Shown here one piece after another: positions 51,220 to 59,948 of a stretch of DNA of 64,000 nucleotides. Positions within the stretch are counted from its first letter, which is position 1; every line of letters begins with the position of its first letter. Under the pieces are notes generated by a model. It saw only the letters and a program-made list of their open reading frames with translations, did not search any database and had not been told where the DNA came from. Source of the stretch: Streptantibioticus cattleyicolor NRRL 8057 = DSM 46488 (GTDB taxonomy: Bacteria > Actinomycetota > Actinomycetes > Streptomycetales > Streptomycetaceae); the NCBI RefSeq assembly GCF_000240165.1, contig NC_017586.1, forward strand, positions 558,001 through 622,000, written 5' to 3'. The position numbers were made by a program, and so were the translations under genes.

Positions 51220-51550
51220 CCGGCGTGTTGCCGGTCTTGGGGTCGGCGGCTTCGACCTTGTCGCCGGGCTTGACGTCCCCGATGGGCTTCGTCTTGTCTC
51301 CGGCCATCACCACGGGCGTGACCGGCGAGAAACTGCAGCCACCACCCTTTTCGCCGCCACCGGATGCCCCGACCTCAGGTGCGCTGGGGGCTTGCGATGC
51401 CGTCGCCGTTTCCTCGGGGACTTCTCTGACGAGGTTCTTGACCTCTGCCGCAGCCGCGAGGGCTTCCTCACCATCGCGGGCGGTTGCGACAGTTTCCGTG
51501 ATCGCTGCAGGAGCATCGTCGCCGCCGCTGAGCGCGACCTCTGTGATCAC
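51219..51550 (-). pseudogene. RHS toxin middle part: pre-Hint linker and Hint N-half
   Basis: Starts at GTG 51550, overlapping the RHS stop as GTGA. Reads an acidic linker (EEALAAAAEVKNLVREVPEE), then the Hint start CSFSPVTPVVMAGDKTKPIG and DVKPGDKVEAADPKTGNTPG, after which frame is lost at 51218-51221. The usual RHS core end, with the DPxG aspartyl self-cleavage motif, is missing between here and the RHS repeats, so a deletion happened near 51548. Confidence 0.75.
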
Positions 51551-53727
51551 CGCGGCGGCACGGTTACGCCCTGTGGGCCGGAGTAGTACCGCAGAGCGGA
51601 AACGGCCTTGGTGCTCGTGGTGAGGGTGAGTTGTTCACTTCCACCGAAGAGGTAGAGGATCTTGCTTGTGGGTGTGGTTTGGATCAGCAGGCTGCCGCCC
51701 GCGTCGTACAGGTAGCCGGTCGTCTGGTCGGTGCCTCCGGAAGGTGTGGTGACCGAAGCGGTGCGGCCCTCGGCGTCGTAGCTGAAGCTCTGCGTGGCCC
51801 CGGGCAGGACATTGCCCATCGTCACGTTCGTCCACCGCTGGGCGGTGGTCTTGTTGCACGTCCAGATCTGCAGTTGCGTGCCGTTGGTCGTCGACGAGGA
51901 CGGATCGTCCAGGCACTTGCCCGAGGCCGTGTTGATCAGGGAGGCGTTGGCTGCCGCCTTCCATTGCTGGCCGGCGTTGCCGTTACAGGTGTTCAGGACG
52001 GCCTTCGTGCCCTTGGCTGTGCCACCGCCCGCCACGTCCAGACACTTGCCCAGCACCCGGACCGTTCCGTCGGTACCGATCACCCACTTCTGGGCGCTGC
52101 CGCCGTTGCACGTCGTGATGTCGATCTTGTTGTCGTCGGCCGTGCCCGAGGAGGAGGCGTCTGCGCACAGCTTGGTGCCCGAGCGGGTCAGGCCGGACAC
52201 CAGTGGACCGTCGGTGATGACGGTCCGGCTGGTGGTGTTACCGGCACCGTCGCCGTACGTGGGCACCATGGTCGCCGTGCCGTTCGGGCCGGTGGTGGTG
52301 ATCTGGGTGGCCGCGTTCGGCAGTGTGGCGGCGCTCCCGTCGGCGCTCGGATACGTCGCTGCCTGGGTGACGTCGTTGGCACTGTTGCCGCCGGTGTCGT
52401 GCTTCACCTGTTGGGTGCGGTCGCCGAGCAGGTCGTAGCTGTAGGTCTGCCAGTAAGGGGCAGGGCCACCAACCGTGGCGGCGGTGGGTGTAGTTGTCTT
52501 GCAGGCCGCCACCGAACCGACGCCGGGGGGTGTGGTGCCCGCGGTGTCGGTCCACGCGGTGACCAGACGCTGGAGGCGGTCGTAGGTGAAGCACTGGGTG
52601 TCGGTGGCCGCGCCGCCGCTCTGGCTGTCGGAGACCGAGGTGAGGTCACCGGCCTGGTCGTAGGCGAACGTGGTGTTGTCCGGTGCGGTTTTGGCGCTGG
52701 TTTGGAGGTTGACGCTGCTCGTGGCGAGACGTCCGGTCGCCGGGTCCCAGGTCTGGGTGGTGTTGAGCTGGGTGCCGTACAGACCCCATGTGGCGTCCAG
52801 GGGCTGGCCCATCGGGCTGTAGTTGACGTTGTCCAGGTAAGCCTTGGTTCCGCCGAAGCCGGTCAGCAGGCCTTGCAGGTCGTAACCGTAGCCGACCGTC
52901 TCGTCCGGTAGGCCGCCGTCGGCGTTGTAGTGGGTCTCGGCGAGGAGACCGACATTGGTGGAGTACACGTTCGTCGAGGTGTACGTGTTCGAGTAGCTGC
53001 CGGTGCCGTTACTGGGGAAACCAACGCTGGACGGGATCGTCACCGACGAACCCAGCGGCCGGTAGGCCGTGTCGTACCCGGTCACCGCCTCGGTGTACGC
53101 CGCGCCACTCGCTCCGCCCACGTATCGGGTGGAGGAGGTGGGGTACCCCTGGGCGAGCGTGTCGTAGGCCCATGAGGCGAGTTCCTTGGACGGGTCGGGC
53201 GTCGCGGACCACGCTCCGGAGTACTCGGCGGTCTTCCGGCCCAGGTCGTCGTAGGCGTAAGAGAGGGTCTGGCCGCGCGCGTCGGTGGTCTGCAGCAGAT
53301 CGCCGGTCTCGCTGTACCGGTCGAACGTCGTGGTGCCGGTGTCCGGATCCGTCTGCCGGGTCTCCTCACCGAGCAGGTCGTAGTCGTAGGCCCACTTGTT
53401 GCCTGCGTTGTCGCTCATCGTGGCGACACGGCCTGCCGGCGTGTAGGTGTAACTGGTGATCACCGCGTCCGACGGCTTGCCGGTGGGTGTGGCCGTGTCG
53501 TCGTACGCCCAGTTCGCGGTTGTCTGGCCCAGCGCGTTGGTGAACACCGTCTTCGCCGTGCCTCCGGCGGGCGGTGTGGTGTCGATGCGGTCGACTCCGA
53601 CGTACGCGGTGGTGCTCTGCCACTGTTCGACTGCCTTGGACCACTGCTGTGAAGCGGTCACTCGGCCTTGGCCGTCATGGACGGTGACGGTCTGCGACGG
53701 TACCTGGTTGGGGTCGGCCACCCACAT
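51547..53727 (-). pseudogene. RHS-repeat protein fragment with inserted ricin-type lectin domain
   Basis: 726 residues, truncated at its N-terminus. YD/RHS repeats run from residue 1 to about 500 (ITSYTYTPAGRVATMSDNAG, WAYDYDLLGEETRQTDPDTG, LSYAYDDLGRKTAEYSGAW). Residues about 515-640 are a ricin-type beta-trefoil inserted between repeats (KLCADASSS, GKCLDVAGGGT, QQWKA, GKCLDDPSS). The last repeats follow (FSYDAEGRTASVTTPSGGTD). The shell that would enclose the toxin is thus incomplete at both ends. Stop at 51547; its 5' end meets an oppositely oriented LamG fragment near 53727. Confidence 0.8.
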
Positions 53728-53857
53728 GGTGGTCGACGGCTACGATCAGTACGCCCACGCGCAGATCAGCGACATCGAACTCTACGGCACGGCACTCGAC
53801 GCCGCAGGCGTCGAGTCGCTCACGGGGAACCCCGTGCCACTGACAAGTCTCAGCTGA
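53728..53857 (+). pseudogene. LamG-like domain C-terminal fragment, inverted
   Basis: Encodes MVVDGYDQYAHAQISDIELY, then GTALDAAGVESLTGN and a stop, resembling the last strand of a LamG/concanavalin jellyroll as found ahead of RHS repeats. It lies head-to-head with the RHS fragment, so an inversion or recombination joined them. Confidence 0.45.
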
Positions 53858-53956
53858 CCTGCGTCATTCCATCTGCCGGCCCGGTGCGAAGCTCCGCACG
53901 CGGGCCGGCGGCACGATCACCCAACACCGGTCCAGCTTGCGGTGACGGCTTTCCCC

Positions 53957-54412
53957 TCAGGAATTCGGCCTCAACGTCCACACCACCGTCATCACACCCG
54001 TCACCGCCCCATCGCTCTCCCGCTGGATCTCGATGGTCACCGGGAACTCCGGACGCCCGCCCGCGTCAAGCTCGGCCACCACATCCACGGCGGGGCGGCC
54101 GAGGGTCGCTGTGGCGGTCACGGGGCCCTTGGCGACCTTCTTGTAGTCGATCTCGGCGCGGACGGCCAACGGAACGGCGCGGGAGAGCTGGTCGCCGAAG
54201 GCGGTGAGGACGATGGCGCCGCTGGCGGATTCGGCGAGGGTGAACATGGCGCCGGCGTGGGGGCCGGCGATGTGGTTGTGGTAGTCCGGCTGGTCGGGGA
54301 GGCGGAGGACGGCGCGGTCGGCGGTGGTCTCCAGGAATTCCAGGTTGAGGGTGCGCACCATGGGGACGGTGGCGGCCAGCATGTCGCCGATCGGCATCTG
54401 CTCGGTAGTCAT
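53957..54412 (-). CDS. Hotdog-fold thioesterase-like protein (DUF4442/PaaI type)
   Basis: 151 residues from ATG 54412. Hotdog helix and active-site region: PDYHNHIAGPHAGAMFTLAE, SASGAIVLTAFGDQL; strands AVRAEIDYKKVAKGPVTATA and VTIEIQRESDGAVTGVM. Acyl-CoA thioesterase or a DUF4442 relative. Divergent from an MFS transporter with only a short spacer holding a TTACC-N4-GGTAA dyad. Confidence 0.88.
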   Translation of the reverse strand: MTTEQMPIGDMLAATVPMVRTLNLEFLETTADRAVLRLPDQPDYHNHIAGPHAGAMFTLAESASGAIVLTAFGDQLSRAVPLAVRAEIDYKKVAKGPVTATATLGRPAVDVVAELDAGGRPEFPVTIEIQRESDGAVTGVMTVVWTLRPNS

Positions 54413-54422
54413 GGCAGGGATG

Positions 54423-54436
54423 TTACCGACTGGTAA
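54423..54436. promoter_or_regulatory. Dyad TTACC-GACT-GGTAA
   Basis: Perfect 5-4-5 inverted repeat 10 bp from the hotdog gene start, overlapping a possible ATG of the transporter gene (54436). TetR-type acyl-CoA-responsive regulators use similar sites; no regulator is adjacent. Confidence 0.5.
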
Positions 54437-54528
54437 TGAGGGTGGCCAGGGTGGGGCGGGGTCGGGAGGGGCGGGGTCGCCCGGGAACTCGCTGGACACC
54501 GGTGTCGTCGGGCGACGATAGTGCGGCG

Positions 54529-55803
54529 GTGAGTATCGAGAGCCCCGACAACGACATCACGTCCGAGCGGCCCGGGGAGGGCGGGAGGCTTGCGGGTGGC
54601 GGTCCGGAGGCGTGGGAGTGGCGCAATTTCGCCCTGCTGACGGCGTCGACGGTGGTGACCACCGTCGGGAGTTCGGGGGCGGCCATCGCGTCGGCGTTCG
54701 CGGTGCTGGAGGCCGGGGGCGACGGCACCGGGGTGGGGATCGTGGCGGCGGCGCGCACCGTGCCGTTGGTGGTCTTCCTGCTGGTCGGCGGCGCGCTGGC
54801 GGACCGGTTGCCGCGGCACCGGGTGATGGTGGGCGCCAACGTCCTCAACTGCCTTTCGCAGGCGGCCTTCGCGCTGCTGGTGCTCACCGGGCACCCCGCG
54901 CTGTGGCAGATGGCGGCGCTGGCCGCGCTGGGCGGCACCGGGCAGGCGTTCTTCCAGCCCGCCGCGCAGGGCATGGTGCTCTCCAGCGTGTCGGGTCCGC
55001 GGGCGGGGCGGGCGTTCGCGCTGTACCGAATGGGGGCCAACACCTCGTCGATCCTGGGCACCGCGTTGTGCGGTGCGCTGGTGGCCGCGATCGGGCCGGG
55101 ATGGGTGCTCGCGGTGGACGCGGCGGGGTTCGCCGTGGCGGCGCTGATGCGGGCGTTCCTGCGGGTGCCGCCGGGTACGGAGCGGGCGGGGACGTCGGGC
55201 ATGCTGGGTGATCTGCGCGACGGGTGGCGGGAGTTCGTCTCGCGGCGCTGGCTGTGGGGCATCGTGGTGCAGTTCTCGGTGGTCAACGCCGTGATCACGG
55301 CGGCGGAGGCGGTCTACGGTCCGCTGGTGGCCAAGGAGCATCTGGGCGGGGCGCGTCCGTGGGGGCTGGCGCTGGCGGTGTTCGGGGTGGGGACGCTGGC
55401 GGGCGGGGCGTTGATGACCCGGTGGAAGCCGCGTCGGCTGCTGTTCGCCGGGACGCTGGCGGTCTTCCCGCTGGTGCTGCCGACGCTGGCGCTGGCCGCG
55501 TTGGCGCCGGTGCCGGTGCTGGCGGCGGCGATGCTGGTCGCCGGGGTGGGCGTGGAGGTCTTTTCGGTCGCCTGGATGACCGCGCTGCACCAGGAGATAC
55601 CGGAGGAGAAGATGTCCCGGATCTCCGCCTACGACTGGTTCGGTTCGGTGGCGTTGACGCCGGTGGGCACCGCGCTGGCCGGGCCCGCCGCGGACGCGTT
55701 CGGGATGTCGGCCGCGTTGTGGGGCGCCGCGGCGCTGGTGGTGGTGCTGACCTCGGCGGTGCTGGTGGTGCCGGAGGTACGGCGGCTGGCGCGCACGGCG
55801 TGA
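54529..55803 (+). CDS. MFS transporter (MFS_3 / EntS-like)
   Basis: About 424 residues, 12 helices. EWRNFALLTASTVVTTVGSS at the first helix, motif A GGALADRLPRHRVMV, then ALYRMGANTSSILGTALCGA. Relatives export siderophores or macrolides. The GTG at 54529 avoids an Arg/Gly-rich extension that starts on the dyad at ATG 54436; either start is possible. Ends 18 bp from the convergent spermidine-synthase-like gene. Confidence 0.85.
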   Translation: MSIESPDNDITSERPGEGGRLAGGGPEAWEWRNFALLTASTVVTTVGSSGAAIASAFAVLEAGGDGTGVGIVAAARTVPLVVFLLVGGALADRLPRHRVMVGANVLNCLSQAAFALLVLTGHPALWQMAALAALGGTGQAFFQPAAQGMVLSSVSGPRAGRAFALYRMGANTSSILGTALCGALVAAIGPGWVLAVDAAGFAVAALMRAFLRVPPGTERAGTSGMLGDLRDGWREFVSRRWLWGIVVQFSVVNAVITAAEAVYGPLVAKEHLGGARPWGLALAVFGVGTLAGGALMTRWKPRRLLFAGTLAVFPLVLPTLALAALAPVPVLAAAMLVAGVGVEVFSVAWMTALHQEIPEEKMSRISAYDWFGSVALTPVGTALAGPAADAFGMSAALWGAAALVVVLTSAVLVVPEVRRLARTA

Positions 55804-55821
55804 CGCCGTACCACCGCCTCC

Positions 55822-56667
55822 TCACCCCACGCTGAACGCACCCGGCGGCGGCTGCGGCGAGGGCACCGCGTCGGCGTCGGTCACCGGGCGGGAGTCGGCC
55901 GCCAGCTTCCGCAGGGCGGCGCCGTGTTCGACGCGGGCCGGCAAGGCGTCGCGCGCGGCGTGCCGGGTCAGATGGGCGAGCGGCAGTTCGCGCGCGGCGG
56001 CCACCAGCACGGCGTTGCCGAAGCGCCGGCCGCGCAGCACGCCCGGCTCGGCGATCAGGCAGACGTGCGGGAAGACGGCGCCGACGGTGGCGATCTGCGG
56101 CCCGAGGAAGGCGAACGGCGCGGCGTCGGCGAGGTTGGCCAGGTAGAGCCCGTCGGGGCGCAGCACCCGGGCGGCCTGCCGTAGGTACTCCACGGAGGTC
56201 AGGTGGGCGGGGACCCGGGAGCCGCCGAAGACGTCGGCGACGAGCACGTCGGCCGAGGCGCCGGGGGCGGCGGCGAGCCAGTCGCGGGCGTCGGCGGTGT
56301 GCACGGTGATGTCCGCGCCGGGCGGCGGCGGCAGGTGTTCGGCGACCAGCCGGACGAGGCCGTGGTCGGCCTCGACCACCTGCTGGCGGGAGCCGGGGCG
56401 GGTGGCGGCCAGGTAGCGCGGCAGGGTGAGCGCGCCGCCGCCGAGGTGGACCGCGTCCAGCGGCTCCCCCGGGTCGGCGGCGGCGTCCAGGGCGTGCGCG
56501 AGGCGGCGGACGTACTCGAACTCCAGGTGTCCGGGGTCGGCCACGTCGACGTAGGACTGGGGTGCGTCGTCGAGGGTCAGCAGCCAGCCGCCGGGGCGGT
56601 CGACGTCGGGCAGGAGTCTGGCGGTCCCGAAGTCGACCTCACACCTGACGGGGGTTCTCTCGTCCAC
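55822..56667 (-). CDS. Spermidine synthase-like methyltransferase-fold protein
   Basis: 281 residues from GTG 56667. APQSYVDVADPGHLEFEYVR then DAVHLGGGALTLPRYLAATR, VVEADHGLVRLV and DVLVADVFGG, the decarboxy-SAM/SAM binding pattern of spermine/spermidine synthases. The catalytic Asp region reads DVFGG rather than the usual DSTDP/DxxD, so true polyamine synthesis is doubtful; actinobacteria have many such fused or orphan relatives. 23 bp after the flavin reductase gene, probably co-transcribed. Confidence 0.85.
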   Translation of the reverse strand: MDERTPVRCEVDFGTARLLPDVDRPGGWLLTLDDAPQSYVDVADPGHLEFEYVRRLAHALDAAADPGEPLDAVHLGGGALTLPRYLAATRPGSRQQVVEADHGLVRLVAEHLPPPPGADITVHTADARDWLAAAPGASADVLVADVFGGSRVPAHLTSVEYLRQAARVLRPDGLYLANLADAAPFAFLGPQIATVGAVFPHVCLIAEPGVLRGRRFGNAVLVAAARELPLAHLTRHAARDALPARVEHGAALRKLAADSRPVTDADAVPSPQPPPGAFSVG

Positions 56668-56690
56668 CCGCCCATTGTCCCCCGGCGGCG

Positions 56691-57302
56691 TTACTCGCCG
56701 CTGCCGGGCCAGTCGGCGAAGCGGATCCGCTTGATCTCCCGCACCTCGCCGACCGTTCCCCACTCGTCCTTGCCGAGCCGGGCGAGGGGGCGCAGGCGGC
56801 GCACCTCCGGGTGGCCGTCGTCGAGCACCGCCTCCGACACCGCGACGTGCACCACCCGGCCGAAGACCACGGTGCTGTCGCCGAAGCCGACGGTGCTGTG
56901 CACGACGCATTCCAGCGCGACCGGGGAGTCGGCCACCCGGGGCGGCTTGACCCGGAGGCTCGGTTCCCTGGCGATCCCCACCGCGTCGAATTCGCCGGTG
57001 CCCCGGGGGAAGTCGGTGGCCGTGGCGTTGATCTGCTCGAAGAGGTGCTCGGGGGCGAGGTTGACCACGAACTCCCCGGTCTCCTCGACGTTGCGCAGCG
57101 AGTCCTTCCGGCCCACCGAGCTGAACTGCACGATCGGGGGCTGGACGGAGGAGACGGTGAAGAACGAGTGCGGGGCGAGGTTGGCGGTGCCGTCCGCGGA
57201 GACGGTGGACACCCAGGCGATCGGGCGGGGCACGACGACCGAGGTGAGCAGCTTGTAGAAGGCGTTGCGGCCCAGGGCTTCGGGATCAAAGTCAACACGC
57301 AT
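56691..57302 (-). CDS. Flavin reductase family protein
   Basis: 203 residues from ATG 57302. FMN-binding split barrel: YKLLTSVVVPRPIAWVSTVS, then TANLAPHSFFTVSSVQPPIV, RNVEETGEFVVNLAP and ALECVVHST. Members are FMN reductases or flavoprotein oxidases using NAD(P)H, often partners of two-component monooxygenases. No partner is adjacent. Likely operon with the spermidine-synthase-like gene. Confidence 0.88.
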   Translation of the reverse strand: MRVDFDPEALGRNAFYKLLTSVVVPRPIAWVSTVSADGTANLAPHSFFTVSSVQPPIVQFSSVGRKDSLRNVEETGEFVVNLAPEHLFEQINATATDFPRGTGEFDAVGIAREPSLRVKPPRVADSPVALECVVHSTVGFGDSTVVFGRVVHVAVSEAVLDDGHPEVRRLRPLARLGKDEWGTVGEVREIKRIRFADWPGSGE

Positions 57303-57517
57303 GGTGCCAGTATCCCTACCGGTCCGCGGCGCTTCGCGGGGCCCTCGGGGTCCGGCCCGGGGCGGGCGCACCGCGGGGCCCGGCCGTCACTTCCCGCGTC
57401 CGCGGACCACCACGGTGTCGGCACCGAGGAAGACCTGTTCGGTGGGTTCCGACCATGCCCCGGTACCGGTCGGCGGACGGAACGGGGACGGTGCGTCGCG
57501 GCATTGCTCCGGGCGGC

Positions 57518-58411
57518 TCACGCGGACGGTGCGGCGGCCACCCGCAGCCGTGCGGTGGTGACGATTTCCGACGGCCGGCAGGCCCACACCAGGAGGCCGC
57601 CGAGCGCCCGCGTGACCGGCGCGTCCCACCCCGCCCGCACCGCGCGGGGCCGGTGTATCCCGAGGCTGTCGCGCGCCCAGTCGGGCAGCAGCGCGATCGC
57701 GCCGTTCATCAGCACCGTCACGGCGGCCCGCTCCGCCCGGTCCCGCCCGAAGGAACGCAGGAAGCGCAGCGCTTCCAACGCGGCCGGGGTGGCGGCCAGT
57801 TCGGGGCGGACGCGGTTCAGGTAGCGGGCGACCTCGCGGGCGCTGCGCGGTACGTCACGGGCGCCCAGTTCCTCGGCGGTGACCGCCACCCGCGCGTAGT
57901 AGTCGTCGCGTTCGGCGGCGGTGAGCGGGGCGGCCGCGTACCGCTGGTATCCGGCCAGGAAGCAGGCGACCTCGGCGACGTGCACCCAGGTCAGCAGGTG
58001 CGGGTCGCGGGCGTGGTAGGGCCTGCCGCCCGGTGCGGTGCCGGTGACGCGGGTGTGGACCCGGCGGACAGCGGCGATCGCCTCCCGGGCGGCGGCGGTG
58101 GAGCCGAACGTCGTGGCCGTCACGAAGCCGACGGTGCGGTGGAGCCGTCCCAGCGGATCGGTGCGGAAGTCGGAGTGGTCGTCCACCGCGGCCATGGCCA
58201 GCGGGTGCAGCGACTGGAGCATCAGCGCGGCGAAACCGCCGGTCAGCATGGCTGCCGGGTGGCCGTGCACCCGCCACACCACGCCGTCGGCGCCCATCAG
58301 CCCCGGGTCACCGGGCGGCCCGGAGTAACGCTCCAGGTGCAGGTCGCCGCCGTGCACCCGGCTGACGACCGCGGTGCGGACCGTTGCGCGTATCCAGGGC
58401 AGGGACGTCAC
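57518..58411 (-). CDS. Oxygenase MpaB family protein (DUF2236)
   Basis: 297 residues. LMLQSLHPLAMAAVDDHSDF, RTVGFVTATTFGSTAAAREA, HARDPHLLTWVHVAEVACFL and YYARVAVTAEELGARDVP are the family's diagnostic heme-pocket helices (latex-clearing-protein fold; His residues likely bind heme). Related to latex clearing protein and MpaB oxygenase. Substrate unknown. Followed by a 215-bp gap without a gene. Confidence 0.88.
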   Translation of the reverse strand: MTSLPWIRATVRTAVVSRVHGGDLHLERYSGPPGDPGLMGADGVVWRVHGHPAAMLTGGFAALMLQSLHPLAMAAVDDHSDFRTDPLGRLHRTVGFVTATTFGSTAAAREAIAAVRRVHTRVTGTAPGGRPYHARDPHLLTWVHVAEVACFLAGYQRYAAAPLTAAERDDYYARVAVTAEELGARDVPRSAREVARYLNRVRPELAATPAALEALRFLRSFGRDRAERAAVTVLMNGAIALLPDWARDSLGIHRPRAVRAGWDAPVTRALGGLLVWACRPSEIVTTARLRVAAAPSA

Positions 58412-58717
58412 GTTGCGAGTATGGCAGAGCGGGTCCGTGGTGACCGAGGTGTGTGCGGCGGATCAGGGGCGGGTGAGGGCCTGCCGGGCGGGATCCGGGG
58501 CCGGTGGTCCGGCGGCGTCCGGGCGGCGTCCGGCAGCGGTGCGGTGCGTACGGTGGCGGGCGCGATACGGACGGTGGCGGTGACGGGCGTGACTTCGGGC
58601 GGTGGTCGACGACCCGTTCGACCAGGGAAAACGCGTGTCCCGCGGGGGGGTGCGGCGCATAGGGTCGGGGCGGACGCCGCATCACGCGGTGACCTGACGC
58701 TCTCAGGAGGGGACCGG
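58412..58717. other. 306-bp G-rich spacer
   Basis: No supported gene. G-rich on the + strand, with short direct repeats (GGCGGCGTCCGG and ACGGTGGCGG, each twice near 58510-58580). Promoters of the two divergent genes presumably lie here. Confidence 0.45.
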
Positions 58718-59161
58718 ATGATCACCACAGGCAGGCTGGACGCGTCCGAACGGGCCGCGTGGGAAGGGTTGTTCCGCGCGTACATGGACTTCTACCAGCG
58801 GGAAGAGCCGCAGGAGACGTACGACAGGGCGTGGCGGGAGTTCCAGCAGGACACCCGCGTGCACGCGCTGGGGGCACGGCTCGACGGCGAACTCGTCGGC
58901 ATCACCCACTTCCTGGTGCACGCCAACACCTCCGGCCCCGACGTGTGTTACCTCCAGGACCTGTTCACCGCCCCGGCGGCGCGGGGCAAGGGCGTGGCCC
59001 GTGCGCTCATCGCGGCGGTGACCGAGTGGGCCCGGGAGCGCGGCTGCTCGCGGGTGTACTGGATGACCCACGAGTCCAACGCCACGGCGCGGCGGCTGTA
59101 CGACGCGGTGGCCGACAACCGTGGTTTCATCCGCTACCAGATCGACCTGCCCGGGGTGTGA
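58718..59161 (+). CDS. GNAT family N-acetyltransferase
   Basis: 147 residues from ATG 58718 with an AGGAGG site. Motif A with acetyl-CoA loop: YLQDLFTAPAARGKGVARAL (R-G-K-G-V-A), then VYWMTHESNATARRLYD and the YDAV end. Probably acetylates a small amine or protein; substrate unknown. Confidence 0.9.
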   Translation: MITTGRLDASERAAWEGLFRAYMDFYQREEPQETYDRAWREFQQDTRVHALGARLDGELVGITHFLVHANTSGPDVCYLQDLFTAPAARGKGVARALIAAVTEWARERGCSRVYWMTHESNATARRLYDAVADNRGFIRYQIDLPGV

Positions 59162-59363
59162 CCGCAGATCCGGCCATTCGCGCGGGGCGGGGTGTGGTCA
59201 AGGTTGCGCTAAGGGACATAGTGCGCGCAAAGGTGCGTCTCTAGACTCGGTCGGGTCGCCAGGCGTCACGCCGCGCGCACTGCTCATCGACCCGGTGGCT
59301 GATGTGCCGTCAGGTACGCAACGCCTCGCCCGGTCGTCCGTCCCGCCCCGTGAGGAGCGCCCC

Positions 59364-59801
59364 ATGCCCGTGCGGTACCCGCGCGCGTCGCACACCCACC
59401 ACCGCGAGGAGCAAGGGCGCTGTCCGGCCCCGGCGCAGCCGCCGGCACCGGGACGGACCGCCCCGTCGGCCACGGGTACCCCGGTCCCCGGCGCGGGGCA
59501 GGGGCCGGTGGTGGTGGACACCGAACGCCGCGTCGCCGCCGTCGCCGGCCGCCGACTCACCCTGACCTACCTGGAGTTCGAACTGCTGGCCCACCTCGTG
59601 GCCCACCCCCGCCGCGTGCACAGCCGCGAACAACTCATGGCCGTCGTCTGGGGCCAGCCCCCGGTCGGCGACACCCGTACCGTCGACGTCCACATAGCCC
59701 GCCTCCGCCGCAAACTCGGCCCGGCCTACCGCGACGCGATCGTCACGGTGCGGCAGGTGGGGTACACCTACGACCCGTGGCGCCGGTCGAAGACGGGGTG
59801 A
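59364..59801 (+). CDS. Orphan winged-helix (OmpR/PhoB-type) DNA-binding protein
   Basis: 145 residues from ATG 59364 (GAGGAG site). The first 48 are low-complexity and Pro-rich; 50-140 form the OmpR-type winged helix: LTLTYLEFELLAHLVAHPRR, VHSREQLMAVVWGQ, RTVDVHIARLRRKLG, ITVRQVGYTYDPW. No receiver domain and no kinase nearby. Such orphans (Lsr2-adjacent or BldM-like groups aside) act as nucleoid or growth-linked regulators. Followed by a strong terminator. Confidence 0.88.
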   Translation: MPVRYPRASHTHHREEQGRCPAPAQPPAPGRTAPSATGTPVPGAGQGPVVVDTERRVAAVAGRRLTLTYLEFELLAHLVAHPRRVHSREQLMAVVWGQPPVGDTRTVDVHIARLRRKLGPAYRDAIVTVRQVGYTYDPWRRSKTG

Positions 59802-59849
59802 CATCGCCGCCGGTGGAGAGGGTTCGGCCTGGTCAGCGCGGCAGCGCAC

Positions 59850-59881
59850 GGCCGGACTCGCCGCCGGGGGCGAGTCCGGCC
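59850..59881. terminator. Strong stem-loop between winged-helix gene and integrative element
   Basis: Perfect 13-bp stem GGCCGGACTCGCC/GGCGAGTCCGGCC with a 6-nt loop, 48 bp past the winged-helix stop and 67 bp before the convergent integrase stop. Bidirectional terminator. Confidence 0.75.
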
Positions 59882-59948
59882 AGTGGCGGCTGTCACCGGG
59901 TAGTTTCGGCTGTCCGCGGGCAATACGCGGGCAAGTTCTGATCGGCCG

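Noticed and set aside
59821..59948. tRNA 3' end as attachment site of the integrative element
   Set aside because: The obvious structure here is a 13-bp terminator hairpin, not a T-arm; the site remains unidentified.
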